Shown: positions 1 to 11,440 of the stretch, one piece after another
Layout of the letters: each line of letters starts with the position of its first letter
Numbering within the stretch: position 1 is the first letter of the stretch
Made by a program: the position numbers and the translations under genes
Notes under the pieces: model-generated
Told to the model about the DNA's origin: nothing
Databases searched by the model: none
The model's input: only the letters and a program-made list of their open reading frames with translations
Source: Zerene cesonia
Lineage: Eukaryota > Arthropoda > Insecta > Lepidoptera > Pieridae
DNA length: 64,000 bases
NCBI RefSeq assembly: GCF_012273895.1
Contig: NC_052103.1
Span: 2,170,001-2,234,000 of the forward strand
Reading direction: 5' to 3'

Positions 1-1556
1 GTGTTTACAAAAACTCGTAAATTTTCGTCATCACCTTTCACCTGTACAAACAATTGTTAAATATTGTATTATAAGCAACATAGTATGATCTTACGATTTT
101 TATAATATATTAGTGTTCATCGTTTTACTTTAAAAAATACGTTGCATTTTAGGAGTTTTCAAAAGTTTTTTAACCTTTGGAATATCCCTTGCACAACTTA
201 AATTCAACTATAAATATTATTATATAAAATCATTGTATATATTTCCCAGTATATTATATACAGCTGTTTTTAACCTCAACAAAGCTTACGCTATAGGATA
301 GACAATTAGATACACACATTTTTAATAAGACTATACTATAAATTGCCTCACCTAACCCTTTTTAATACTTAAAAAATTATCTCATATATAGCAGTGTAAG
401 TAACAATCAATAGATCCTTACAGAGTGAGCTGGCAAACGTAGAGAGATTGTCCTTTCTAGTTCTGTGGGATTTAGAACTGGTTTGATGACTTTTACTATT
501 TGGCTCCAACATTGGAACAAACGTTTGGCAAATAGTTGTATTGTAATACACTAGATAAAATACACATAGAGTGTACTAAGCGAAAGTGAATAATACGCAT
601 TCCATATAAGATCGAACTAAATACTGAAAGTAATGAAGTTAAAACGGAATATGCTATTATTGTCTGAACTATTAACACGGAAAACAAAAAAAAAAAACAC
701 GTATCGGGCGACATCGCAATATCGATTAGGAATTGATGCTATGGATTAATTCGTATTAATTATTCACGCAATTATTTCCATGCCATCCATACAACACGTG
801 AATAGCTGCATTATATTTTTATTCTACATTCAACTCAACAAAAAGTTTGTTACAACTGGCAATACTTTGATTGATAATTCGTAGTAGACGTAGTGAGTTA
901 TGATTGCAACTCAAAACAATGGCCTCTGATTTCCACGGCCTGAATTCACAAAGTATTATTAAATGACTCATTAGTGCCTTTACGAGAGGATATTAACGGA
1001 CATCCATCTTCGCGCAAATTTGGTCTCGTTGGTCATGGTCATACATTTTTTAGAGGTTATGTTTTCGCCTTGACGGCAAAGGAAGTTATCTATGGCAACA
1101 TTCATAGAATCATATTCTAAATTTATTACTATTGCATACTAATATGTACATACAAAATAACAGCTTATTCGTTATCAACAAAGAATTTTTACGATGCATC
1201 GTAAATATTTTTCGTGTTACTAAACATTATGGTTTTGTCCATTTTAATGCTTTTAAAATGCAATTCGTGTAATGATATTTGTTATCTGTGTGGTTTGTTT
1301 ATAAGTGTTTATTTTTATGGAAGATTTCTTAAAATCAATTTACTACGACGTACTTATATATACCTATTTTGTTAAATTCTTGTCTTGCATAGGTAGTGTA
1401 AACAAAACACGGATAAAACTATAGCGTAAGTATGAAAGAAAATAGGAAATTTTCAATTCGATATGCCTATTGTTGATTATAATTAGTTTTGCTAGTATTT
1501 ATGTTTCTTATCAATGTAGTGCGATAGGTTACGATTTTGAGTTCAACAAAATCCTA
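1..1556. other. Non-coding AT-rich sequence
   Basis: No exon, RNA gene or clear repeat was recognised here. Open frames are short and low-complexity. It could be intron of the GPCR gene whose last exon begins at 6308, or upstream intergenic DNA. Confidence 0.5.
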
Positions 1557-1745
1557 TCCTACTAATATCATAAATGTGAAAGTTTGTAATATGTGTTTGT
1601 TACTCTTTCACGCAAACTACTACTGAACTGCAATGAAATTTGATACGTAGATAGCTGGACAACTGGAAAAACATATAGGCAACTTTTTATTCGACATTCC
1701 TACGGGATGCAAACTTACGCGGGTGAAACCGCGGGGCACAGCTAG
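1557..1745 (+). mobile_element. Helitron-like non-autonomous element (family A), complete
   Basis: The element begins TC (1557) and ends CTAG (1742-1745). The 3' end carries a short GC hairpin (CGCGG, loop gtgaaa, CCGCG) eight bases before CTAG. It lies between an A (1556) and a T (1746), the usual Helitron target. Internal blocks such as 'atgaaatttgatacgtagatag' relatives recur in about a dozen places in this window. It has no coding capacity. The family matches what is known as Lep1-like Helitron repeats in Lepidoptera; that name is from memory. Confidence 0.75.
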
Positions 1746-2144
1746 TTTCTTCATATATACTTCATATGTTAACTACAATTAAGTTTATTTCGTTCTTATT
1801 GTTGCGTTATCTTAAACGCTTGTAATTAAAAACGAATAAATGGAATTACTCGATGAAATAATGAAATCAGAATAAAACATGGGAGAGAAGTAAAGGTAAC
1901 GGTTTACCTTAGAAATAGCTAAAATCATTATATGTTTCATCTAAATGCCTTACATAGTTTATATTACGTTCACGAGTTGGTTTTGAATATTACGACGGTA
2001 TTAATTTATTCCGTGTGATATTGTGATAATATCTATAACAAAAGAATTAATTACGAGTAATTTCTAGATATAAAAACGGATTTTCCACATCCTGGTCATT
2101 AAATACATATTTCTTGTACACACAAGTTGTAAATCTTCAATATA

Positions 2145-2265
2145 ATATGCGAAAGTGGGTTTGTTCATAAGAGCCACCGATTGGCGTAGGTTAGTTTTTG
2201 CATAGCTGGTCAGAAAGTGACATAGACTGTGATTTATTAATACAGCTCGAGCGAAGTCGGGATGG
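2145..2265. repeat. Diverged interspersed repeat fragment
   Basis: The block starts with 'tatgcgaaagtgggtttg' and ends 'gctcgagcgaagtcggga', resembling the ends of lepidopteran Helitron-like or SINE repeats. Middle part is degraded. Strand and boundaries are uncertain. Confidence 0.35.
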
Positions 2266-2511
2266 AGGATGTGTTATACAAAACACCACATTGTTTCTAG
2301 GAAAAAAACGAATAACTTTAACGATTACTAAGTTCTTCTTCTAAGTTCTAAGTGAAGTTGTTTACTGTTCTCATAAAATAGACTAATATAATATCTATCT
2401 CTTTTATTATTGTTTTGTTATTGGGGCAAACTAGACTGAAATATGATGATGAAATAATGTCGTAATCAAAAAGGAAAAAAAATCAAAAGTCATAAGAAAA
2501 TTATGCCTTCA

Positions 2512-2662
2512 TCATGATCATCATCATCATCAGCGCATTTATATGTTCCCACTGCTGGGACACAGGCCTCCTATGAGGGTTCAGGCCATAATCCACCACG
2601 CTAGCCAAGTGCGGGTTGGCAAATGTCGCATGTCGCTGTACTTTTGATTCTTGGACACGACA
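2512..2662 (-). mobile_element. SINE family G fragment (tail half)
   Basis: Read on the minus strand it matches the second half of the tRNA-derived SINE copies at 18874 and 35422 ('cttggcyagcgtggtggattatgg', 'cccagcagtgggaaca') and ends in the GATGATG microsatellite tail. The tRNA-like head is missing, so it is 5'-truncated. Confidence 0.75.
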
Positions 2663-5600
2663 TAATTATACCTTAATATCGTATAAATTCAGACGATGCA
2701 TCCGCACTAATGAACTTTAGATACGTTTTGAAATTGTTAACCAAATACAGATAAACATAATATGTTTCTAGATGTATTCGCGCCGGGGTTTCCCCGGCCT
2801 TGTGCCACTTAATAAACTCGATTTAATATGATATGTTTTTAACAAATGCGATAAAAAACTCTCTTGATTAAGAATGTTGTTTATAAGTTTGATTTTTTGT
2901 TTAAATTTATAGTTAAAATTTGCAGTTAAATTGAGTACAGTTTGGTTGGTTCGTGTAATTATTTTTAGTGTCGTGTCGATTCTAAAATATGCTATAACAA
3001 TTAACTAATCGTACATATAAGCGATCTCCATGTCGTATTTTAAAGATATCTCTATATGAGCTTAGGTCAAGAAATAACGATGAAGTGTGTAATGATTGAT
3101 TTATTTCTATTATTCTTATCTGTCATATACTTACGTTTCATTCAAAGAGATTTCATTCAATAGTCTATAAGCGTATCAGAAAACAATTTAAAAAACTTGG
3201 AAAAACACACGTCACGTTTTTATATTAAAGTTGCAATTAATCTGGCATTGAGTGGATTTTTTTGATGATTTTGGCGCTCGTTAAAGTAATTTATCGCTTA
3301 AAAGTGGAACGACTCCATCAAATGATGATTTTTTGACACACTTTAAAAGTTTCCTCTAGTTTTCTAAACATCTGACGCAAATTTTTCAAGGTACGCCATA
3401 TAATAAATTCGTTTCTGTGAATATGATTTTTTTATTACCTTCCTTTAGAAGTTTTTCGAAGACTTTGGCGTATATGTATTTCAAAACAGTATGTCATTTT
3501 TATTTACTGATAAAAATACATGTATTTATATACATTGTCACATAAAATTATTTCCTCACCAATGAAATTACTATACTTAAAACTTGTCTATAAAAACTTT
3601 TGTATAAGCTTTTGAATCAAATGTTATTTAACAATTAACTGTAGATTTGAACTGCTGTCTTTACAAAGAAAGAACTGCCTAGATGTTGTTTGTAATTAAG
3701 AGGACAAAATGTTAATAAAATGTGTATTGGTTGAACTAATCTAATCCCAGTATAATTTTACATCATAGGTCTTAATCAATTCCTAACTCTTGGTATCTCG
3801 TCAATATGTCATGACATGAAACTATAAAATATCTTACTCTAGCATTAACTTATCCATTATTAATTTAGTTAATCTCACGTAAAACGAAACATAATATAAT
3901 ACTGTATATAAAATCACGTATTTTCTGACCTCGGCATAATTTACCGTCTTGCAATAAGAATTGTAACATTTCCTTTACTTCTATGACTGCTATATTGTAT
4001 AGTATTTTAAAATTCACTTGCGAAAAATTGAATAGCTTTGTGTTGTTGACGTTTATGTGCACTCGTAAATATAAAAATTGTCTTTAAGCTGTATTTCCTT
4101 TATCTCTATGAATAAAAATCTGTATGAATATTAATCAAGAAGGCCTCGACTTATTTTGCACATGTTTTTTTGTTGTTGTTGAGTTTGCTTCTGTCAGGGG
4201 GGAGGGTCTCTAAACAAACTTAAGGAGACACCTAAGAAACAAAATAAATTAGCTCTAAAATAAAAAAATAACATTTTATGATTATTTATCGTAAAAGACG
4301 GGACAACGTCTATCGGGTCAGTTAATTATATAAAACCAAGTATTATATCAGTTATTTAGTTAGAGATAAGCGATTTCTATTTCAGTCATTATATCAGCGC
4401 AGGAACATATTATCATCTGATGTATGACTGGTGTGATGGCCTTGTCTGATTAGGTTTTGGCTAGTCTCCTAGTTAATTAAATAAAATACGGAATTCTCAA
4501 ACCTATTTATATTTGATTAGGAAGTTCATCAGTATTCGATATTATATTTTTATATAAAGACGTTTACTTGTATGATTATTTCCTAATAATAAAAATACTA
4601 GTGAACTATTTATGTATTAGTTATTTAAAAAGATTAAGATACAACAGATTTGCCGAAAGCCGCAAGCTCTTGCGGAGATTAATTCTCACCATAATTTTAT
4701 GAAAGGTCATTCTAAAACCATCAAGTCGGCATAAACAATATTCATTCCCTGTAAACGATGCCAGATCCATTAATTCTAAAAAGCGATTCCGCCTACATGC
4801 CCTGATATATTCATAATGCATATATTACATTTGTTTTTCAAATACACCATGAACGAAGGTCCAGAACCCAATGTCACAGCAGCAAGGGCACTCCTGCATA
4901 TGTAGAGAGGATCTTTCTGGATGTTTATTAAAACATTATTATGTTACCATGCGGCTTGTGCCGATGATAGTCCATGGGCTTCTAAGGAACTCATAGGGAA
5001 ATGGCGGATGATTGCGGTTAAAAACAGATTTATTGTTTTTAAAAATATTTTCGGGAATATTATGTGAATATAAAATCTAGTTCTATGTGAATTTTTTGTC
5101 AGGAGTAATAAAGAGGTACCCTTACTAATGTTATAAATGCCATAGGTGTTTACTTAAAGTTGGTGGTATAATTATTAACCTAAAAGAACTAACATTCAAA
5201 ACAATGATTATTATTATTTAAACGTTGTTAAGTCACTTAATATTCACCTTGATTGAGAATAATATTACTAATTACATTGATTAACATTTGAGATAAAGAC
5301 TGGATAAAAGATTTTCTTCAAAGTCTTGTGTGCTTAGTAATAAATAAAAAAACCCTTCAAAATATACACCATTAATTGAAATAAAAAGCAGGTAATAAAA
5401 CTTTACGATTCATAATTTCTTATTTCAAGAACATCTTAAACATAAAAGACAATTTAAATTTGTCGAAATGTTATCTAAAATAAAATAAAACAATACATTG
5501 CTTGTCTAAATAACTTTATTCACATGTTATGTGTCTATCTACATCTCCTAAGGTTATTTCGAGAAACAACCTTTCCTTGGAGCGCGTTATAGAAAGTCAA

Positions 5601-6073
5601 CAAAAATAAAGGTTCAGGTTTATCAAATAAATGTTTTAATAGATACTGTTATACGTATATCGCGCAAATCGCTATAAAAATTTAATTATTTATGTGAACA
5701 GGTTTATCTTATTTACAAACGTGTCGCAATATTGTCTAATATTTTACGCACGCCCTTGAATTTACGCTAAATGTTAAAATTATTTAAAACTAAATATATT
5801 TAAACATACCTAGACGTATAATTAACAACGACTGTGTGTTTTATATCTCAACCTTACAAAATGAGTGCGGTCGTTACCTAAGGCTGTAATAGCTATCGAA
5901 ATTAATACACTTTAATGACTAATTCAATCATAACAGCGTGCCACAGATATAATCACGTTAGAAGCTTTGCGAAACACTCAACAGTTCTTAGTTCTAGCGT
6001 CAAGTAGATACATTTGATGTTTCGAAACGTATTCGTATCAACAGGACAATGAAAACGCTTACGTAACTAGATC
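2663..6073. other. Non-coding AT-rich sequence
   Basis: No convincing exon or repeat is seen. One GC-only hairpin stands out (GCCGGGG, loop TTT, CCCCGGC at 2782-2798). A block at about 4845-5010 is slightly more complex but has no open frame I can support. No TM1-coding exon for the downstream GPCR could be found here. Confidence 0.45.
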
Positions 6074-6262
6074 TTAATCTTGGTAAAAAACCTCGGGCCC
6101 GCTAGTGTCGAAGGACAAGTGCATTCTGGCCTGTTCTACGTGCTCACACTCTATTTCGGTATATTGACATATGATGTAGGGACATGTTTTTAAACACGAA
6201 TAGTTTTGGTTTGCGTCAAACAAATCGAAAACATGCATGTTCTTTATTTCATTGTTTTCAAA
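6074..6262 (-). CDS. Possible terminal exon of an unknown minus-strand gene
   Basis: Not recognised. On the minus strand a possible acceptor (ctacag, ending at 6263) opens a frame of about 62 codons ending TAA at 6074-6076. An ATG further upstream (6286) is in the same frame. The predicted peptide is of mixed, non-repetitive composition with four spaced cysteines (C-x3-C-x4-C-x6-C) and an acidic end, unlike the Ile/Phe/Tyr-rich junk frames around it. Against it: the polypyrimidine tract is weak, no preceding exon or poly(A) signal was found, and it would sit only 45 bases from the plus-strand GPCR acceptor. It could equally be a chance open frame inside the GPCR intron. Confidence 0.2.
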   Translation of the reverse strand, partial: FENNEIKNMHVFDLFDANQNYSCLKTCPYIICQYTEIECEHVEQARMHLSFDTSGPEVFYQD

Positions 6263-6307
6263 CTGTAGTACATGAATCATGCTCAATGAGGTTTCTTATT
6301 GTTACAG

Positions 6308-7595
6308 ATTTGTCATCAATCTGCTGGCGACGAATCTCGTGACTACCTCCCTGCTCGCGCCCGCGTTGTTTGGCGAGCACTCGGCGAGGGAGGCAGCGGG
6401 TTGGGTCGAGGCTGGAGACGCCGCCGCCTCGGCGTGCAGCTTGGCAGCATTGCTAGCTGTTATGCTCATCGCTGTGGACCAGCACCACGCAGTCACCGAC
6501 CCGCTCCGTTGTCACACGAGGCTTCTTCAGCGCCGCCCTGCTTCACTTTGTGCAGCCACGTGGCTGATTGCAGCCGGAGCAGCCTCCACTCGTGCAGCCA
6601 TCGCCGTCTTCAGATACTACTACCCCGTCAAACCAGCCGTTCAGGCAGTCGAGCTAGCGTATTACGTCGTGTACTTAATAGCTGGAGTCGTTGTTCCGGT
6701 AGCCGTCGTCTGCATCATGTATGCAAGGATATACCGCGCGGCGAGATCGTCCGGTCTCAGAGCACGTGCTCATGGGGCCAGCGCTCTGCAGTTACATGAA
6801 CCTCAAATCAACTTGCCAGACTTGATAGAAGAAGGTGAAGGATTGACTTTGAAAATTGATGTGCCAGAAAATGGAGAGACCGATCGCAAGTTCGGTCCGT
6901 TCCTATTGCCGCCAGAGCGACCTGTCCGCTGCCCTTCTGTCGCGAGTCTCAGAAACGCACGAAGAGAGGGCAAATCGAATGAAGATTTAAGGAAAGGCTT
7001 GCCTGCGGTGAGCTCGGCGCCATCTCTCGCCGCACCTTTATTATCTGTGCAACCGAGAACGCCTGCTCCTTCAAACAATGGATCGAGGATAACGTCTATC
7101 CGGTGTCGAATATCGAACGCTTCTTTGTTTAGATATAGAGAAGAATCTCGTGCAGCCCGAGTTGGACTATTAACGGGTGCATTAGTGATGTTGCATGTGC
7201 CGCACGCGGCGGCTGCGGTGGTATCGGCCGCCGTACCGGGCCTAGCAGCTTGTGTACGGACTCCTGCGTTAGCGTTACTGTTGCTTGCTTCAGCAGCATC
7301 GCCATTCCTATTTGCGTTACGTTCGCGCCGTGTGCAGCGTGAAGCGCGGCGGCTTTTGCTTCCTGAGAAGAGCGCGTGGGATAGAGCGTCTGGGGCTGCC
7401 TCGGCGGCGGCGGCGGACGGTCAGCGCGCGCGGGCCGCTCTCGAGCTGCTACGGACGCTGTCTCCAGGCAGCGATGGGAGAGAAAATGGAGAGAACCGTG
7501 CGTCGGTTTCGGGAAACGGCTCTGAGGCGGGTGCGTGCCGCAGTTCCTTCAGCTCCGGCGGCAGCACGCAGCTGTCGTCGGCGTCGGACGAGTGA
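6308..7595 (+). CDS. Atypical rhodopsin-family GPCR, last exon (TM2 to C-terminus)
   Basis: Plasma-membrane seven-helix receptor, partial: TM1 and the N-terminus lie on upstream exons not found here. The exon opens after a gtttcttattgttacag acceptor, with the first base completing a split codon; the in-frame ATG at 6279 lies in the intron. Numbering residues from that ATG: TM2 about 11-32, TM3 48-66, TM4 88-110, TM5 124-150 (Pro140, Tyr148), a long third cytoplasmic loop of about 140 residues, TM6 292-320 (Pro308), TM7 327-347, then a Ser/Ala-rich tail ending at 438. Class-A signatures are in register but changed: Asn for the TM2 Asp, DQH for DRY, LHVP for CWxP, SPFLF for NPxxY, and no Cys at the usual TM3 start. 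Ligand and subfamily are unknown; an amine-like or GPR161-like orphan is only a guess. The exon is far more GC-rich than its surroundings. Confidence 0.8.
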
Positions 7596-8344
7596 CCGTC
7601 GCTTTCCGACCCGCGCGCCCCGCGGGTCCGCTTCTCTTTGCGCCCCACCGCTCTACTCATCTGTGATACTAGGTTAAGACGCCCCGCGCTCGGCGCGACC
7701 GTTAGACTGATTTAGCATAAGTTAATTTATTAATGTGTCCATGTACCTTTCCGCTGAGCGGAGCATTTTACTACCTGATACTGATAAATGTAATAGAAAA
7801 TATAAAATTCGATTTGAAATGATGCACTGTTTGATTTCACGACCCTAATAATCTGCTTATAAATAACATGTTATATTCATGAACCAGAAGTAGTGAAGGT
7901 TGTCAGTAAAACATCTTGTTGCGAAAATTGCTATTTCATGTTTCTTGCGCACTGTTTTCCTAATGTTACTGGATTGCGCTCAAGTTTGTATATATAAATA
8001 TTATATAATCCAGTTAAAGACTTGCCACCTGATAGTTTTATAGTTCTTACGCAGTTCCTATCGCTGAGTTACTATATAATATAAATTTAATAATGGAAGG
8101 CAAAAGCAACAGTTTTTAATTTCATGGAACATACTTGAATTGATCTATTGAATACTCATTACAGCATAAAAACTCAAAAGTAATAAGACAAAATTAAGAA
8201 AATTTTGGACACACCTATATAAAGTATGAAATTATAAAAAAGGGTGATACACAAAGTACAAACTGATGTTGAAAAACATTAAGTTTTTGATTAAGATGTT
8301 CAGGACCATATACACTCCACTATATTACTAATTAAATAACACAG
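7596..8344 (+). other. 3' UTR start and downstream non-coding sequence
   Basis: The first 100 bases after the stop are GC-rich and hold a perfect 8-bp hairpin (GACCCGCG / CGCGGGTC, 7608-7628). Sequence then turns AT-rich. No AATAAA was found in this stretch; variants such as ATTAAA (about 8329) and AATATA are present, so the poly(A) site is not assigned. Confidence 0.45.
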
Positions 8345-8526
8345 TCATACTGAAATTATGAATATGGAAGTTTATTTGTCCGTCAATCACGCTGAAACTG
8401 CTGAACGGATTTGGATGAAATTTAGTGTACAGACAGGGTATGAGATGACTTGGGTATTTTTTATCCCGACTAAATGCTTCCTTGGGATAAAACAGGTATC
8501 TTGATGTCCGGGCAGATAGTAGCTAG
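8345..8526 (+). mobile_element. Helitron-like interspersed repeat (family with 'ccgtcaatcacgctgaa')
   Basis: Starts TC near 8345 and ends CTAG at 8523-8526. Contains a 'gaacggatttggatgaaattt' block and 'tatcccgactaaatgcttcc', both familiar from lepidopteran repeats. Non-coding. Confidence 0.5.
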
Positions 8527-8569
8527 CTATTCTCTCTTTTTACAAACATCTTCAATTACACATAAATTT

Positions 8570-8795
8570 AAAACTGGAACAGCCATTTTCATAAAAACCG
8601 CAAATTACGAAACTGTCCTTAAATGATCAGAACTAGACGACATTTTTCTGGGACCATTTACCACAGTAGTACCACACATCAACTTTCAAATAATCATCAA
8701 AATCGGTTCACCCATTCAAATGTTAGTTAAAAACCCTAAAAAATACAGAACTGAGTCCTTTTTTGTAGTCAGTTGAAAATTAAATAAAAATGAGG
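8570..8795. repeat. Interspersed repeat fragment
   Basis: Carries a 'tcatcaaaatcggttcaccc' motif and an 'agttgaaaattaaataaaaa' end, typical of non-coding tails of lepidopteran retroelements. Family unassigned. Confidence 0.35.
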
Positions 8796-9852
8796 CACTT
8801 ACACTTGCATTTTGTAAAGGATTTATTATAATTTTTGCACTATATTATATAATAATAATCCACTTTTTCTGAAACATGTACCTGCTCTATAAGATGTAGT
8901 CATAAGACAAAAAGAGGTTATGCATCTCTACGCATATGCATCTCTCTCTAGAGAGAGAGAAAGAGTGGTGCATAAGGATTTTCAATTGTAATTTCACTTA
9001 AAACATATAATTTGAATCAAATTTTTACACACTGATTTCGAAAAATACTTTGATCTATCAACTAGAAATCGATAATAACATAACAGAAGTACAATTATTC
9101 AGAAAATGCATACATATAAGACCACACTACACTAGTCTATACCAACTATAATATATAGGTATTTAACATAACTAGGATACCTGTCGTTCTCTGAGTCTAG
9201 TCATGACAATCGTGAGCATGATAGATATCCATATCAGCTACTTTATGTCATAATCTATTTCACAATTGAAGGAAAATTTTCGAAATTGAATCGTTTATAT
9301 CATTGAATAATATTTACGTACATAAATGAATATTGATTACTGGGTACATTCCTTGTTCTGAGGCCCTTTTTAACGTATAATGAAACGGTTTTGAATGTTT
9401 ATTATATTCTGTCCAAAATACAAATGAAATGAATAGAAGAAAAAAAAATTAGAAGCATATTATCCCTAAAAGGGTATAAGTATGATAAATACATAAAACA
9501 CCTTAAATTTCATTAATGTTGTCCAATATATTATACACATAGATCGATAATAGTCTGGATTAGGGCAGCCATCTTCATTTTGGTACGGGAGTGAAATCGT
9601 CGGCAAAGACTTGTTTAATATAATTAGTAGTATTTTTAGCCAACGTTAGCAATACGGAGAAGGTTCTCCAGTCGACTGTTTTGTTTTGTTGCTTGATAAC
9701 TACGTGCTTTTCTTCTATATTTGCTTCTGTGTTTGATAGAAATTGTTGTCATTCGGTACTATTTTAGAGTTTGAAGTGGTACCAGGAACAGAGACCTGGC
9801 AGTGAACAGACAACTCCCAGGACCAATGACTTTCACCATGGTAAGAAGTAAC
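8796..9852. other. Non-coding sequence
   Basis: No gene recognised. Contains an 18-base CT/AG palindrome at about 8943-8961 (CTCTCTCTAGAGAGAGAG) and a moderately complex block at 9555-9850 with no supported reading frame. Confidence 0.4.
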
Positions 9853-9985
9853 TAAGGGGCGTACTCGACCTTAAAGGCCGGCAGCACAACCAACTCTCCA
9901 GGTTGTGTGGATGCTTATGGGCGGCGTCCATCACCGCTTACCGTTGACGCGCTTGCTCTTTTGCTCGCTATTATATAAAAAAGGT
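9853..9985 (+). mobile_element. SINE tail fragment (family F)
   Basis: Contains 'ggggcgtactcgaccttaaa' followed by 'tgggcggcgtccatcaccgctta' and a short A-rich end, the usual 3' half of a common lepidopteran SINE. Related fragments occur at 45003, 51826 and 60490. Confidence 0.55.
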
Positions 9986-10713
9986 ACTAGTGAATATTTT
10001 GTTATAATTGCATTATGGAAGGATGATGCAAGTCGAGAAGTTACTATGTTACCGACTTTTTACATATCTACGAAATGAGAAGCAATGGCATACTAAAGTA
10101 ATAAAACAAAGAGGAATTATGCCATTTTTCGTTTGTTATTACGGTTTAAATCAATTACTATCGTACCGATTTTAAAAATTCTTTACCATTACAAACTACT
10201 TCGTTAGATACTGCATAGGTAATATAGGTTACATAAATAGATAATATTTACATAAATAGGAATGCTGCAGAGTCGAAGCCCAATAAGCAGTAATCACATG
10301 ATATATTACAAAATATGTTGTTTAAACAATAGATATTTTATCAATCATTTACACAAGGAAGCTGTGATTACATCGCGAACGTGTCCATTCATAATTTATA
10401 CAATTTTGTGAAGATTATCTGATGTTATGTAAGCTATTACAAAACTGATAACAAGGAACATAAAATCGATATCCTCCAATCGAAACATTGTAGTAAATAT
10501 CGATATCTTTATCGTTTACAAAATATATATGAAGTTTTAGACCTTAACCTTTTTTCAATAAACAACCTTAGGTATAACTTTCGAAGTTGTTAAAACTTAA
10601 AGTAATTGGTAGTACAGTATTGCTTTTCTTACTTAACTGCTATTTTTAAAATTCTGTGCATACATATTAGTTGCTTCAATCTTTTATTTAATATCTATTG
10701 TGTTAAAAAAAAG
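9986..10713. other. Non-coding AT-rich sequence
   Basis: Nothing recognisable. A repeated 'aaatcgatatcc ... aatatcgatatctt' pair near 10465-10510 is the only visible structure. Confidence 0.4.
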
Positions 10714-10905
10714 TCCCCACTAATATTACAAATGCGAAAATAGCCCTGTTTGTCTGCCACTTCTCGCATAATCCACTGAACCGATTTAAATGTTGTTTGG
10801 TACCAATATAGTGTGTAACATTGACGATATTCTAAGGATATAAGATAATTTTTATCCCGGATTTTCTACCGCAACGGCGATATACAAGGGAAAAACCACG
10901 GGTCT
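10714..10905 (+). mobile_element. Helitron-like element (family A), diverged
   Basis: Starts TCCCCACTAATATTACAAATG, close to the TCCTACTAATATTATAAATG start of family A. It has the 'ccactgaaccgattt' and 'tttttatcccgg' blocks, but the 3' hairpin and CTAG have decayed. Confidence 0.55.
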
Positions 10906-11249
10906 GTCTGATATCTACCATTTCCCTTAAACTACGCATGTAAATGCGCGGGAGAAATGCTATTTAACGTATTTTATGGAAAAAAACAAATTGCATCAAA
11001 TAAGCTTAATTTATAACTTTGTAAAACCGAACACAGTAACGTTTAGCTCATGCTAGATTAATACAACAAAGTATGTATTATCCCACACTTAAATAAAAAA
11101 AAAACCTTTGTCAGAGAGCTTGTTTTTGAGTTAAATATTGAATAATTCATGGGATATATCCTGTTTTGATGATGTTTTTAATACATAAAAGATTTAAGCA
11201 AAATGGGACGTGTTGTGGTAATATCAATTCAATATTGCCCCGAATTCTC

Positions 11250-11440
11250 TCGATTGGCGGAGTGGTAACTTCAACTCGATTATAGCTTCAGAGCATGCAT
11301 TTGAATCCCTGTAAATATCTGTTGCTTTAGTTGGTACCGGTAAGAAAGCGCAGGGAGCGGGGACTGGAGGCCCATATCCCTTTCCTTAACTTAACCAGTC
11401 CTTTCCCTTATGCCCTTATAAATCCTTTCCTTTATTAAAT
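11250..11440 (+). mobile_element. SINE family E fragment with possible tRNA-like head
   Basis: The right part ('ggaggcccatatcc', 'ccttttcc', 'ccagtcctttccc') matches family E copies at 19615 and 38887. The left part ('ggcggagtggtaa' and 'atttgaatccctg') looks like decayed A and B boxes of a Pol III promoter. Confidence 0.5.

Noticed and set aside
6279..6307. ATG at 6279 as the GPCR start
   Set aside because: It lies in the intron, before a good polypyrimidine tract and acag acceptor; starting there would omit TM1.
6299..7677. Other open frames overlapping the GPCR exon on both strands
   Set aside because: They are by-products of the GC-rich coding sequence and show no domains.
11250..11330. 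Possible tRNA gene
   Set aside because: Only decayed A/B-box-like pieces and no cloverleaf; fused to SINE family E sequence.
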